This document shows positions 1-9,105 of a DNA stretch of 52,634 bases, piece after piece. This DNA comes from Gemmatimonadota bacterium. Lineage in GTDB: Bacteria > Gemmatimonadota > Gemmatimonadetes > Longimicrobiales > Gaopeijiaceae. Numbering within the stretch: the stretch's first letter is position 1; every line of letters starts with the position of its first letter. Location of the stretch: contig DQPL01000055.1 of assembly GCA_015664885.1 (NCBI GenBank), positions 1-52,634 of the forward strand, read 5' to 3'. Position numbers and translations under genes: made by a program. Under the pieces are notes generated by a model that was not told the origin of the DNA, ran no database searches, and saw only the letters and a program-made list of their open reading frames with translations.

Positions 1-2
1 CT

Positions 3-377
3 GAGCACGTCTTCGATCATCCGGTACGACAGGAACTCATCACCGAGTTTCTCGGTGATCCTCGTCATCATCTAGCGGTTGCCGTGGAGAAGGAGCGCGT
101 CGTCGGTTTCGCATCGGCGGTCCACTACGTTCACCCGGACAAGCTGCCGGAGCTGTGGATCAACGAAATGGGCGTGGCTCCGGACCATCAAAGGAAGGGC
201 CTAGGCAAGAAGTTGTTGCGTGCGCTCTTTGCGCTCGGTCGAGAGCTGGGGTGTGGGGAAGCCTGGGTGCTCACGGAACGAACGAATCGTGCCGCCACGC
301 AACTGTACTCATCCCTGGGCGGGTTCGAGCCCCCCGACGAGACGGTCATGTTCTCGTTCCTTCTCGATGAAGCTTGA
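3..377 (+). CDS. GNAT-family N-acetyltransferase (5' end outside window)
   Basis: The reading frame is open from the first bases of the window, so the true start lies upstream. A GTG at 84 is only an internal codon. The visible 124 residues hold the core GNAT fold: a beta-strand pair with EKERVVGFASA, then strand IV and the acetyl-CoA pyrophosphate loop in GVAPDHQRKGLGKKLL (the QRKGLG form of Q/RxxGxG/A), and a C-terminal NRAATQLYSSLGGF helix typical of the family. The architecture resembles AAC(3)-I-like acetyltransferases, but the substrate cannot be told from the sequence. It ends 12 bases before the convergent cupin gene. Confidence 0.85.
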   Translation, partial: EHVFDHPVRQELITEFLGDPRHHLAVAVEKERVVGFASAVHYVHPDKLPELWINEMGVAPDHQRKGLGKKLLRALFALGRELGCGEAWVLTERTNRAATQLYSSLGGFEPPDETVMFSFLLDEA

Positions 378-389
378 CGTACGAAAAGG

Positions 390-733
390 TCAGGTGGTGC
401 TTCCTCCTGGTGTCGCGAAGAAGAACAGGACGGAAAGGTCCTCCGCGATGTCGACAAATCGATGGTTCTTCCCTTTGGCCACGAAGAGGACCGATCCGGG
501 CTGGACGTCCATGCGCTGGTCTTCGACCAGGAACGACGCTCCTCCCTCGAGCACGTAGTAGACCTCGTCTGTATCGTGAGGGCTCTGCGGGTCCTGGTCT
601 CCCGCGGGGATCCCATACAGTCCGCATAGAGATTGGGCACGCGGATGAACTCCTGCCACGGGCGTCCGTGCTCGGCACGCTGCTCGCGGATGTCGTCGAT
701 ATCGAAGGAGAGCCAATCAGGGATTTCGTGCAT
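390..733 (-). pseudogene. Cupin-domain protein, frameshifted
   Basis: The N-terminal part (beginning MHEIPDWLSFDIDD) and the C-terminal cupin core lie in different frames. The cupin core has motif 1 in PHDTDEVYYVLEG and motif 2 in PGSVLFVAKGKNH, which are the usual metal-binding histidine/glutamate elements. Restoring one G in the stretch read on the minus strand as gcggactg (about 621-624) joins the two into one 114-residue small cupin. The lesion could be real or a base-calling error. Function is unknown; single-domain cupins of this kind are often metal-dependent isomerases, dioxygenases or sugar-binding proteins. It is divergent from the AddB-like gene, with 53 bases between the two starts. 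Confidence 0.75.
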
Positions 734-786
734 GGGAAACTCATCGGAAAAGGTGCGGCGGTCGGGCTCGTTGTAGATGTTACAGC

Positions 787-3700
787 ATGACGAACTCCTC
801 GGCCCCTCACCTCATCGACGCGCTTGCCCGCATCGCGCGACGGTACCCCGTAGGTCGCAAGCTCGTCATCTCGCAGACACGCGGTGGGGGGCGCGAGCTC
901 TTGCGGCGGCTCTCTCTCGAGGGACCCGGGTGGGTCGGCTTCGAGGTGGTGACGCAGGCGCAGTTGGCGCTTGGACTTGCGCGCGACGGAATGGAGCAGG
1001 CTGCGCTGCGCGCGATGGATGCGTTCGACGAAAGAGCGCTGCTTGACGAGGCTCTCGACGCCGCTCTGGTCGCCGAGGGAAAAGGCCTGGGTGAGCTTGC
1101 CGAAGGCGTAGGCTTCCGCGACCGCGTACATCGTGCGGTTCTGGATTTGCGGCTGTCGGGTATAGGTCCTAAGGAGCTCGACCGAGCCCGGCTCGCTGAC
1201 TGGTCGAAGCGGCTTTTCCTGCTGCGGGTGCTTCAGCACTATGAGCGGCTCTTGGGCCAACGTCGGCTCGCTGACACCGCCTCCGTACTCCGGCTTGCAC
1301 TCGCATCGTTGGAGGACGACGGCCATCGCATGCCGGACTCTCTCGGCACAGAGGTCACGGTAATCGTACCTGGAGTCAGCACGCGAGGGCTGAGGGGAGA
1401 GCTCCTCGCCGCGATTCAGGCGCGAGGTGCCAAGGTGCTCGAGACGGACCCGGTGGTTGGCCTCGACGTGCCCGACTCCGTGCTTTGGAATCGCCACTCC
1501 GATGGGTCTGCGTGCTCCTTTCTCTACGCTCCCGGGCAAACGACCGAGGACCAGCCATCCTCGCAGCTCGAACTCTTCCATGCGGCCTCCATCACCGACG
1601 AGCTGCGCGAAGTCCTTCGACGTGTGGCCGAGCACGGGCTGGCATGGGATCAGGTCGAGATCGTCACACCGGATCCCGCCGCCTATGGGTCGGCGCTGCA
1701 CGCGCTCTCTTCACAGCTCGGTATTCCGGTCACGTATGCCGTGGGCCTTCCCGTCGAGCGCACGCGCCCCGGGCGAGTCGTACGCGCCTACCTGGACTGG
1801 ATCGAAGGAGGCTTTCAAGCCAGCCCCGTGCGGCGGCTGCTCGAAGCCGGCGACCTGCGACCGGGTCGCACGAGGCTCTATCACGCGCCGGCCGACTTGG
1901 CGCGTCGGTTCCGAGGCCTGCGCATCGGCTGGGGTCGCAAACGATATCGCAGTCAAATCCGCGCCGCGCTATCCGGACTCGAGCAGCTGGTGCCGACGAA
2001 ATGGGAGCAGGCTGAGACCTTCGAGCGCCGCCGGGCGAAGGAGGAAGGGGAGTTGAGGGCGCTGCGCTCGATCCTGTTTCCAACCCTGAAGGCGACGCCA
2101 GCGATCCCGGATCGCGCGGGAGAGGGCGGCGCCCCGGTCTCCCCGGCTGAGATGGCTCGCGGGCTACGCGCTTTCCTTCGTCGCGTTCCTCCAGGGGATG
2201 GCGCCGACCGGAGCGCGCGCGAACGCATCAACAATGTGCTCGAACGCGTGGAGGCCACGCTCAGGCGACGCACGGACTTCCGAGCGGCGGTCACTGTGCT
2301 CCGGCGACACCTCGAGATCAGGATACGCGCGCCGAGACCCGACGCAGACGTCGACGACCCCGGGGCGCCGTGGTCTTCCGAGGGTGGACACCTGCACCTG
2401 TCCGACATGGAGCACGGAGGGTACACAGGCCGCCCGGCGGTCTTCATCGTAGGGGCGGACGCGGAGCACCTTCCCGGGTCGGGCGTGCAAGACCCCGTGC
2501 TGCTCGACAGCGATCGGCGCGTGCTCGGGGAGGGCCTACCCACGTCGTCTGAACTGCTGCGGGAGCGGATCTTCCGTTTCGCGGCGTTTTTTGCTCGCCT
2601 GGGTGGGGCCCGGGTCACGCTCAGTTATCGCGCGTGGGATGCGACGGAAGCGCGTACGATCGGGCCGTCGCCGGTATTGCTGGCGGCGCTTCGCCTCCAG
2701 CGCCGAGATTCGCAGCTGACGTTCCGAGACCTGTACCAGACACTTGGTCGTGTGGTGTGTCGGATCCCCCGATCGGACCGCCCCTCATTGGATAGCGACG
2801 ACATCTGGATGGCGGCCCTCGGTGCGGGGGACGTGATGCGCCGGGGGGTGGATGGCGTGCGCACCGCTTTCCCCAGGCTAGACGCGGGACTGTCGCTGCT
2901 GCTCGAGCGCAGCGAAGGCGTTCCGGGTCCAGCGCATGGCGTGATTGAAGCGAGGCCGCAGGAACTCGATCCTCGCAAGAATAAGTCGTTGGTTGTGTCG
3001 GCGAGCAGACTCGAGGACCTGGGCGCCTGTCCGCTGCGCTACCTCCACCGATCAGTGCTGCGAATGTACCCACCCGACGATCCCGAGCTTGATCCCGATC
3101 GATGGCTCAACCCGCGGCGCCGCGGCGGCCTGCTGCATCAGGTCTTCGAGGCGTCACTTCGCGAGGCCCGAAAGCAGAAGCTCAGGATGGAGGAACCTGC
3201 CTTCGAAGCGCTTGCGGTGAAGACGCTGGGCGAGTGCGTGGACCGGCTTCGTGCGGAGGTGCCGGTTCCCGGGGAGGGCGCGCTCAGGAGGGAGTTGGTC
3301 GCGCTCGAGGAGGATGTACGCTCCTTCGTACGCATGGTCCGCCAACATGGGGCTCCATGGGTGGCGCTCGAGCTCGACTTCGGAATCGGCGACGACGAAC
3401 CGGTCGTTCTGGAGCTCGAGCAGGGACAGCTTCGCTTCCGGGGCGCGATCGACCGTGTGGATGAGAACCTTCAAGGCGTGCACGTTGTGGACTACAAGAC
3501 GGGTGTGGCTTGGGGCCTGGATGCCGATAGCGGAACCTTCGACGGCGGGCGTCGTCTGCAGCACGCACTGTACGCGCATGCTGCGGAACAACGGCTCGGC
3601 GGTACGGTCGTCTCGGGTGAGTACCACTACCCGACGCGACGCGGCGAGAACCAAGCGTTCGTATTCGACCGGCTGAGATTGGCGGGCATTGCCCCACTGC

Positions 3701-3918
3701 TGGACCTGATGTTGGACACCGTCGCCTCCGGCAACTTCGTGCCGACTGAGCGGGCGGACGACTGCCGCTTCTGCGACTACGCCGACGTGTGCCGAGCCCG
3801 GCCGGCACGCTTCGGGAAAGTGGTCTCCCCGCTCGCTGAGTGGTCTGAGCAGCACCTGAACCTCGGACTGTGGCCGGCGTTCGCCCAGTTGAAGCGCGTG
3901 CGCACCTTCGAGGACTAG
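787..3918 (+). CDS. addB: AddB-like PD-(D/E)XK nuclease subunit
   Basis: A 1043-residue protein with the layout of AddB, the inactive-helicase plus nuclease subunit of the AddAB recombination enzyme that resects double-strand breaks. The C-terminal RecB-family nuclease is clear: D889 in FRGAIDRVD and D902-Y-K904 in VVDYKTG. An iron-sulfur cluster site typical of AddB is present, with C748 in GACPLRYLH and C993-x2-C996-x5-C1002 at the end. The N-terminal helicase-like part is divergent and has no obvious Walker A motif, as is common for AddB. The likely partner, an AddA-like gene, sits about 10.8 kb downstream on the same strand rather than adjacent. Confidence 0.85.
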   Translation: MTNSSAPHLIDALARIARRYPVGRKLVISQTRGGGRELLRRLSLEGPGWVGFEVVTQAQLALGLARDGMEQAALRAMDAFDERALLDEALDAALVAEGKGLGELAEGVGFRDRVHRAVLDLRLSGIGPKELDRARLADWSKRLFLLRVLQHYERLLGQRRLADTASVLRLALASLEDDGHRMPDSLGTEVTVIVPGVSTRGLRGELLAAIQARGAKVLETDPVVGLDVPDSVLWNRHSDGSACSFLYAPGQTTEDQPSSQLELFHAASITDELREVLRRVAEHGLAWDQVEIVTPDPAAYGSALHALSSQLGIPVTYAVGLPVERTRPGRVVRAYLDWIEGGFQASPVRRLLEAGDLRPGRTRLYHAPADLARRFRGLRIGWGRKRYRSQIRAALSGLEQLVPTKWEQAETFERRRAKEEGELRALRSILFPTLKATPAIPDRAGEGGAPVSPAEMARGLRAFLRRVPPGDGADRSARERINNVLERVEATLRRRTDFRAAVTVLRRHLEIRIRAPRPDADVDDPGAPWSSEGGHLHLSDMEHGGYTGRPAVFIVGADAEHLPGSGVQDPVLLDSDRRVLGEGLPTSSELLRERIFRFAAFFARLGGARVTLSYRAWDATEARTIGPSPVLLAALRLQRRDSQLTFRDLYQTLGRVVCRIPRSDRPSLDSDDIWMAALGAGDVMRRGVDGVRTAFPRLDAGLSLLLERSEGVPGPAHGVIEARPQELDPRKNKSLVVSASRLEDLGACPLRYLHRSVLRMYPPDDPELDPDRWLNPRRRGGLLHQVFEASLREARKQKLRMEEPAFEALAVKTLGECVDRLRAEVPVPGEGALRRELVALEEDVRSFVRMVRQHGAPWVALELDFGIGDDEPVVLELEQGQLRFRGAIDRVDENLQGVHVVDYKTGVAWGLDADSGTFDGGRRLQHALYAHAAEQRLGGTVVSGEYHYPTRRGENQAFVFDRLRLAGIAPLLDLMLDTVASGNFVPTERADDCRFCDYADVCRARPARFGKVVSPLAEWSEQHLNLGLWPAFAQLKRVRTFED

Positions 3919-3932
3919 CGCGCCAGCGGGTT

Positions 3933-4913
3933 TTACGGGGTCCGGCCCTCCAGGATCGCGGCGAGATGAGACGCTTCCAGATTGCCGCCCGAGACAACGG
4001 CGACCACCTTGCCGCCACCCGCCCGACCGCTCAGCGCTGCGGCCACGGAAGCACCGCCTGCGCCCTCCGCTACGACATGGGCACGTGTCGCCAGCGTGTG
4101 GATCGCGCCACAAATCTGTTCGATCGAAACGACCAGCGACCCGTCCAGTAGCGACCTAGCGAGCGGCCACATCTCGGGCAGCACCCCTTTGCCCCCTATG
4201 CCGTCGACGAAGGTGGCGATCCGGTCGACGTCGACGGGCTTGCCGGCGTCGATCGACGCCGCGAGAGGCGCCGCGGTTTCCACCTCTGCCGCATAGACGG
4301 CAACGTCGGCGCGCTTCGCCTTGATGGCGGACGCGATTCCGCACGAGAGACCGCCCCCGCCGTACGGTACGACCACGGCCGAGACGTCGGGCAGTTGCTC
4401 GAGAATCTCGAGCCCGATCGTTCCGTTGCCCGCGATCACCGCGGGATCGGCTACCGGATGCACGAAGAACCCGTTTTCCTGCGGGTGGCCGTGGTCCCGG
4501 ATGACCGACCACCACTCGTCGAAGGGCACCGGCACAGGCGTGCCGCCAAGGCGGACGATGGCCTCGATCTTCGTACTAGGCGCGGTGTCCGGCACGATCA
4601 CGCGAGCTTCGATTCCCAGTCGCCGGGCACTGAATGCGACGCCCTGCGCCATGTTGCCGGCGCTGCCCGTATACACGCCTCGAGCGAGCTCGCCCACATC
4701 GGCGAGCAGCATGGCATTTGTCGCACCTCGGATCTTGAACGATCCGATCGGCTGCAAGCACTCGAGCTTGAGCCACAGCTCGCAGGGTGCGTCAGGCGCC
4801 TCCAGGGGAAGCAGGGGCGTGCGTATGGCGGCACCCGCTATTCGACCACGGGCGGCTTCGATGGCCTGCAACGGAATCGGTGCTATTGGCTCCATGCCTG
4901 ACGATGGCTCCAC
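3933..4913 (-). CDS. PLP-dependent threonine/serine dehydratase family enzyme
   Basis: A 326-residue fold-type II PLP enzyme. The Schiff-base lysine is K60 in GSFKIRGA, the substrate loop is SAGNMAQG (usually SAGNHAQG), the phosphate-binding loop is PYGGGGL, and a C-terminal SGGNL contacts the pyridine nitrogen. There is no ACT domain, so it matches the catabolic, non-allosteric threonine dehydratase or serine racemase type rather than IlvA. The His-to-Met change in the SAGN loop is a mild oddity. The GTG start at 4913 has GGAG seven bases upstream; ATG at 4895 is an alternative. It is convergent with the AddB-like gene. Confidence 0.85.
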   Translation of the reverse strand: MEPSSGMEPIAPIPLQAIEAARGRIAGAAIRTPLLPLEAPDAPCELWLKLECLQPIGSFKIRGATNAMLLADVGELARGVYTGSAGNMAQGVAFSARRLGIEARVIVPDTAPSTKIEAIVRLGGTPVPVPFDEWWSVIRDHGHPQENGFFVHPVADPAVIAGNGTIGLEILEQLPDVSAVVVPYGGGGLSCGIASAIKAKRADVAVYAAEVETAAPLAASIDAGKPVDVDRIATFVDGIGGKGVLPEMWPLARSLLDGSLVVSIEQICGAIHTLATRAHVVAEGAGGASVAAALSGRAGGGKVVAVVSGGNLEASHLAAILEGRTP

Positions 4914-4989
4914 GCGGCCGCTCCGGCTAGTTTCGGCCGCCGCAAGGCGCTCATGTGTTCATGAACTAGAGACAGGTGGAACGAGAGTC

Positions 4990-5403
4990 GTGAGGACCAA
5001 GGCCATTTGCTTGCTCATTTGCCTCGCAGCGGTCTCCTGCAACGCGGGAAGCCCGACAGAGCTGGATGAGATCAACGCGGCTTCGCTGCACGGTCGTTTC
5101 CTGCTGACCTTCTCGAATGCGACGTGCACACTCAAGGGAATAGAGTTGAGCTTCGCCCAATTCGGCGACGGCGGTGCACTGCCGGAGAGCATTCGCCTAT
5201 TCGGGTCGTGGCAGGAGCTTGAGGACAACTTTTCGGGTGACCTGGTAGGCGCGCTTAGGCGGGATACCGGGGAAGTCCGGTTCGACTTGGTCCCCGACGT
5301 GCGCTTCCTGGAGGGCATCTTTCTCGACAACGACAACATTGCCATGGGCTACACGGACCTGAGCATGGGCTGTACCGCACGAGCGAAGGGGGGGAGGATC
5401 TAG
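4990..5403 (+). CDS. Small putative lipoprotein of unknown function
   Basis: About 137 residues beginning at GTG 4990, with an AGGTGGA ribosome site about nine bases upstream. The N-terminus MRTKAICLLICLAAVSC looks like a lipoprotein signal with the lipidated cysteine at position 17. The mature part has two further cysteines (in SNATCTLKG and LSMGCTAR) that could pair, and no family I recognise. The same frame extends further upstream only as antisense of the dehydratase gene, which is why the internal start is preferred. Its stop overlaps the stop of the convergent membrane gene. Confidence 0.65.
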   Translation: MRTKAICLLICLAAVSCNAGSPTELDEINAASLHGRFLLTFSNATCTLKGIELSFAQFGDGGALPESIRLFGSWQELEDNFSGDLVGALRRDTGEVRFDLVPDVRFLEGIFLDNDNIAMGYTDLSMGCTARAKGGRI

Positions 5404-6512
5404 TCTAGGATCCGCACTCTCAGGCCACTGAGGCCCCCACTTCCGGCCGCACCGTCGTAGCGTGCGTCGCTGAACTGGACCCACCAGCCAGTTCCGTCCG
5501 CTTCGATGCGCACGTAAGGGTATCGCGACCAGGCAAGATAGTGAGCCACGTCCGGTTCGAGCCGAGCCAGCGCCGCGATTCTCTCCAACTCTGCAACCGA
5601 CACCCCGACTGGGCCCTCGATCAGCGGCACGATGTCCTCAGGATGGAGTTGCACACGAGGGCTGCCGATCCAGCGGTGCAAGCCGGGGACGAAGCCCACA
5701 TCGGTCATGACTTCGACGTCCGAGCTGAAGGGGTTGGCGGGTGAGGGAGCCACCATAACGTCCGTGGCCTGCAGGCCTGCCGACTCGGCCGCTGCGCGAA
5801 CCTGGCGCCGTGCCGCCAGGTCGGCGCCGATCATGGTCATGATGTAGACGACGGCGATCGCGAGCGATGGGGTGGGCAGGCGGCGCAGTGCGGGTGAAGT
5901 ACCGCGGCGGAATCGCAGCACGGCGATCAAGACGAGCCCACCGAACCAGATCGCCTTGGCCACAGGTTCGAACGGCAATACCAGGACCACCAATGACGCG
6001 AGCGCCGACAGCAGCGCCCACGCGGCTAGGCCGGCGACGGACGGCGAAGCCGCGAGAAAGACCGCCCCTCCCAAGACGAGCCAGATCCAAGGATCGACGA
6101 TGAAGAGCGAGTCCCCGTACGTCCAAGCGTCGCCGAAAGGCAGAGCCCAGCGCATGCCATACGTGTTCATCCAGTCGAGCGCGGGGTGCGTCAACACACC
6201 CACCAAGGACAGAACGAGCAGGGGACGGGCCCGGGCGGGCGCAGCCCCCGGCTTGAGGCGTCGCCGCACAGCCAGATCGTAAAGCAGAACGAGACCGGTA
6301 ACCAAGAACGGAAGCACGAGCAGCGCGGGCCATCCGTGTGTGATGCCTCGGCGGAACGCGAGTGCGAAGTATTCGCCACGCATGTAGCTGAAGACGTCGA
6401 TGTCAGGGGCGTTCGCCGCGAGCACCAGCGTTACTGTCGCGAGCGGGGTCACGCGCTCGGCGCCGCCTTTCCCGATCGCGGCGCCTACCAGGCCGTGCGT
6501 CAGATTGTCCAG
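5400..6512 (-). CDS. YdjM/DUF457-type metal-dependent hydrolase-like membrane protein
   Basis: A multi-pass membrane protein of the YdjM/DUF457 type, commonly annotated as metal-dependent hydrolase. Conserved signatures are LAANAPDIDVFSY, FRRGITHGWPA, GVLTHPALDWMNTYG and an N-terminal DNLTHGLVGAAIG; the Asp/His pairs are candidate metal ligands. The DNLTH segment lies upstream of the first ATG/GTG/TTG codon (GTG 6452). It can only be included by starting at CTG 6512, which has AAGGAG six bases upstream. This gives about 370 residues. The last ~150 residues are a soluble domain that I do not recognise. A start at 6452 would remove the family's most conserved motif. Confidence 0.8.
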   Translation of the reverse strand: MDNLTHGLVGAAIGKGGAERVTPLATVTLVLAANAPDIDVFSYMRGEYFALAFRRGITHGWPALLVLPFLVTGLVLLYDLAVRRRLKPGAAPARARPLLVLSLVGVLTHPALDWMNTYGMRWALPFGDAWTYGDSLFIVDPWIWLVLGGAVFLAASPSVAGLAAWALLSALASLVVLVLPFEPVAKAIWFGGLVLIAVLRFRRGTSPALRRLPTPSLAIAVVYIMTMIGADLAARRQVRAAAESAGLQATDVMVAPSPANPFSSDVEVMTDVGFVPGLHRWIGSPRVQLHPEDIVPLIEGPVGVSVAELERIAALARLEPDVAHYLAWSRYPYVRIEADGTGWWVQFSDARYDGAAGSGGLSGLRVRILD

Positions 6513-6518
6513 TAGGAA

Positions 6519-6524
6519 CTCCTT
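6519..6524 (-). promoter_or_regulatory. Ribosome binding site supporting a CTG start
   Basis: Minus-strand AAGGAG, exactly six bases before CTG 6512. It decides the start of the YdjM-like gene, because the codons from that CTG spell the DNLTH motif typical of the family N-terminus. Confidence 0.6.
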
Positions 6525-6610
6525 GGATGTTATTGCTGGCGCCGCATTAGATTGCTGCGACCACCCTCTCAGCGTGGCGAGCCCTTAATCAAACACGCTC
6601 AGGTAGGACG

Positions 6611-6664
6611 ATGATGGAGCGCGATCCCGAATTCCTCAACGAGGAGGAGGCCGCCCAGCCGTGA
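6611..6664 (+). CDS. 17-codon leader ORF upstream of the DUF819 gene
   Basis: ATG ATG GAG ... CCG TGA encodes a 17-residue acidic peptide. Its TGA overlaps the GTG start of the DUF819 gene in a GTGA arrangement. Its GAG GAG GAG G codons (6641-6650) double as the ribosome site of the downstream gene, ten bases before GTG 6661. A weak AGGTAGG lies ahead of its own start. It may be a translationally coupled leader, or chance. No regulatory motif in the peptide is obvious. Confidence 0.35.
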   Translation: MMERDPEFLNEEEAAQP

Positions 6665-7839
6665 TCGACGACCCGACCGCGGTCCTATTCATATTGGCTG
6701 CCGTCGTGGCCGTCGCGGTCGCGCTGGAGGCACGTCACCATCTGTTCAGGTCCCTCGGGTCAGCGTTGCTCGCGATCCTGTTCGCCATGGCGCTCTCCAA
6801 CGCCGGACTGATCCCTGGGACCTCCTCCACCTACGCGTTCTTGGCCGGACCCGCGGTCAGCGCGGGCATCGCACTGATCCTGCTCGGGGTCGACGTCCGC
6901 ACCGTGATCAAGGCCGGACCCACGATGTTGGCGGCATTCGCAGTGGGTGCCGTTGGGTCAGCGCTCGGGGCTTCGGTCGCCGGTTATGTCCTAGCGGATA
7001 GCATCGGTCCCGAGACCTGGAAGCTCGCTGGTCAATACACCGCCACGTATACCGGAGGCGGAGCGAACTTCGCGGCTGTTGGCGCGGAGCTGGAGACCAG
7101 CGGGGGGCTCTTCGCGGCAGGGATCGCCGCGGATGTCATCCTCACCGCAGTCTGGATGGCGGCCTGCCTAGCGGTACCGATTCTGCTTGGCAGCCGATCC
7201 GATGCGGCACCGGTAGGATCTGCCGAGACGAAGGCGTCACAGCCGAGCTCGCCGGGTGAGGAGACTGGTGGTGAGACGCCCGGGGCCGAACGCATGCTGT
7301 TCACGAGCCTAGGCGACGTCAGTCTCGTCGACCTGGGCATGCTGGCCGCGATCGTGTTGGGCACGCTGTGGGCGTCGGATGTGCTCGGGCAGAGGTTCGC
7401 ATCCGTTCCGGGCGTCTTGTGGCTCACCACGATCACGCTTCTGCTCGCTCAGATCCCTCTGGTCCGGAAGCTTCGCGGAGCGGGGGTGATCGGCAATTAC
7501 CTGGTCCTGCTTTTCTTGGCCAGCAATGGCGCCCAATCCGTGGTTGCAAACATCTTCGCCGTAGGCCTACCGGTGGTGTACTTCGCCAGCATCACGGTGG
7601 CGATCCACGGCATGGTGATCTTCGGAGTCGGGCGCATGCTCCGCCTCGACATCAGGACGCTCGTTGTGGCCTCCCAGGCCAACGTCGGCGGTCCGGCTTC
7701 GGCGATCGCGTTGGCCACCGCACGCGGATACACCGACCGATTGTTGCCCGGAATGGCCGTTGGCCTCCTCGGGTACGCAGTGGGCAACTATTCCGGCCTC
7801 GCGATTGCGTCGCTCATGCACGGCGTGTTGGGTGGGTAG
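6661..7839 (+). CDS. DUF819 family membrane protein, putative transporter
   Basis: A 392-residue polytopic inner-membrane protein of the DUF819 (YjcL-like) family. It has about ten hydrophobic segments, the conserved GQYTATYTGGGANFAAVG stretch in the first half, and SQANVGGPASAIALA near the C-terminus. The two related Gly-rich hairpins suggest the inverted-repeat architecture common in secondary transporters. GTG 6661 is preceded by GAGGAGGAGG. The stop is three bases from the aconitase X large-subunit gene, so these are very probably co-transcribed. The substrate is unknown; by context it may be the substrate of the enzyme encoded downstream. Confidence 0.8.
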   Translation: MIDDPTAVLFILAAVVAVAVALEARHHLFRSLGSALLAILFAMALSNAGLIPGTSSTYAFLAGPAVSAGIALILLGVDVRTVIKAGPTMLAAFAVGAVGSALGASVAGYVLADSIGPETWKLAGQYTATYTGGGANFAAVGAELETSGGLFAAGIAADVILTAVWMAACLAVPILLGSRSDAAPVGSAETKASQPSSPGEETGGETPGAERMLFTSLGDVSLVDLGMLAAIVLGTLWASDVLGQRFASVPGVLWLTTITLLLAQIPLVRKLRGAGVIGNYLVLLFLASNGAQSVVANIFAVGLPVVYFASITVAIHGMVIFGVGRMLRLDIRTLVVASQANVGGPASAIALATARGYTDRLLPGMAVGLLGYAVGNYSGLAIASLMHGVLGG

Positions 7840-7842
7840 GCG

Positions 7843-9105
7843 ATGACGCTTGAGCTCACCGACTACGAACGCTCGCTCATCGGCGGCTCCCAAGGCGACG
7901 CCACCGCCATGGCGATGCGCATTCTGGTGTCCGCCGCCGAGCTAGTGGGCGCCGGCGAGCTCGTCGAGATCCGCTCCGCGCACATCGATGGATGCCTCCA
8001 CCACGGCGACGGCGGCGTCGAGTTCGCCGAGCGCCTGGCGGACGGCGGTGGCCGCGTGGCTGTAGACACCACGCTCAATGTGGGCGCTCTGGACCTTCTT
8101 CATCCAGACAAGGTCCGCGCCGGGGCGCACAAGACTGCCATGGCGCGGCGTCAGATGGACGCTTATGTGCGCATGGGGGCCGAGCCGACGTTCACCTGCG
8201 CTCCGTATCAGATCGGTCATCTGCCCGATGTGGGCGAGCAGGTCGCTTGGGGCGAATCCAACGCGATCGCGTTTGTGAATTCCGTCTTGGGCGCACGCAC
8301 CGAGCGATACGGGGACTTCCTCGACGCGTGTTGCGCGCTCACCGGACGCGCGCCGCTGCACGGGCTGCATCTGGAGGAGAACCGCGCAGCGACGGTAGTG
8401 GTGGATGCTTCGCACGTACCGTCGGAGCTCAAGGCGCGAGACGTCTTCTATCCTGTGCTCGGCACGTGGCTCGGACTCGAGGTGGGCCGAGACATCGCCG
8501 CGATCGTCGGCCTGCCCGCTGCGACAACGCGAGACCAGTTGAAGGCGCTCGGCGCAGCAGCGGCCTCGACCGGCGCGGTGGCCCTCTTCCACGTCGTTGG
8601 CGTGACTCCTGAGGCTGCCACGCTCGATGCTGCGACGCATGGGCAGGTGCCGGGACGAACGGTCGCCCTTACCGCGGAGATGTTGCGCGGATCTCTCGCG
8701 AGGCTTTCGACCGCAGGGCAGGGCGGCCGAGTCGATGCCGTGGCGGTCGGAAGCCCGCACTTCTCGATCGGCGAGTTCGAGCACTTGGTGCGGCTTGTGA
8801 GTGGTCGACGCCTAGCCGTCCCGTTCTACGCGTGCACGGCCCGCGGGACCTTGCTGGCTTTGGAGGAGCAGGGCGATGCCGAGGTGCTGCGTGAGGCCGG
8901 CGTCGAGATCATCGTGGACACTTGCGTAGTCGTGACGCCTATCCTGCCGGCATCGGGCGGCGTGCTCATGACCAATTCGGGCAAGTTTGCTCACTACGGG
9001 CCGTCCAATACCGGCTACGAGGTCTTGTATGGGAGCCTCGAGGACTGTGTTGACTCGGCCGTGGCCGGTCGTGCCCTCAGCAGCCCAGAGGTATGGGCTT
9101 GGTAG
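7843..9105 (+). CDS. Aconitase X catalytic domain protein (large subunit)
   Basis: A 420-residue AcnX (DUF521) catalytic subunit. Landmarks are RSAHIDGCLHHGDGG (C51), FTCAPYQIGHLPDVGEQ (C119), WGESNAIAFVNSVLGART, GLHLEENR and DTCVVVTPI (C361). The three cysteines are candidate ligands of the iron-sulfur cluster used by this dehydratase superfamily. Known AcnX activities are cis-3-hydroxy-L-proline dehydratase in bacteria and phosphomevalonate dehydratase in archaea. With no mevalonate genes nearby, the hydroxyproline reaction is the better guess here. The swivel domain is a separate gene overlapping by 13 bases, so this is the two-subunit form. Confidence 0.88.
   Translation: MTLELTDYERSLIGGSQGDATAMAMRILVSAAELVGAGELVEIRSAHIDGCLHHGDGGVEFAERLADGGGRVAVDTTLNVGALDLLHPDKVRAGAHKTAMARRQMDAYVRMGAEPTFTCAPYQIGHLPDVGEQVAWGESNAIAFVNSVLGARTERYGDFLDACCALTGRAPLHGLHLEENRAATVVVDASHVPSELKARDVFYPVLGTWLGLEVGRDIAAIVGLPAATTRDQLKALGAAAASTGAVALFHVVGVTPEAATLDAATHGQVPGRTVALTAEMLRGSLARLSTAGQGGRVDAVAVGSPHFSIGEFEHLVRLVSGRRLAVPFYACTARGTLLALEEQGDAEVLREAGVEIIVDTCVVVTPILPASGGVLMTNSGKFAHYGPSNTGYEVLYGSLEDCVDSAVAGRALSSPEVWAW

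Noticed and set aside
346-1701. Long minus-strand frame (451 codons) opposite the AddB-like gene
   Set aside because: It runs through the frameshifted cupin in the wrong frame and antisense to a well-supported gene; the protein is low in recognisable motifs and high in Arg/Pro, typical of antisense frames in GC-rich DNA.
4321-4989. Upstream extension of the small lipoprotein frame
   Set aside because: Only antisense to the dehydratase; a signal peptide with lipobox starts at GTG 4990.
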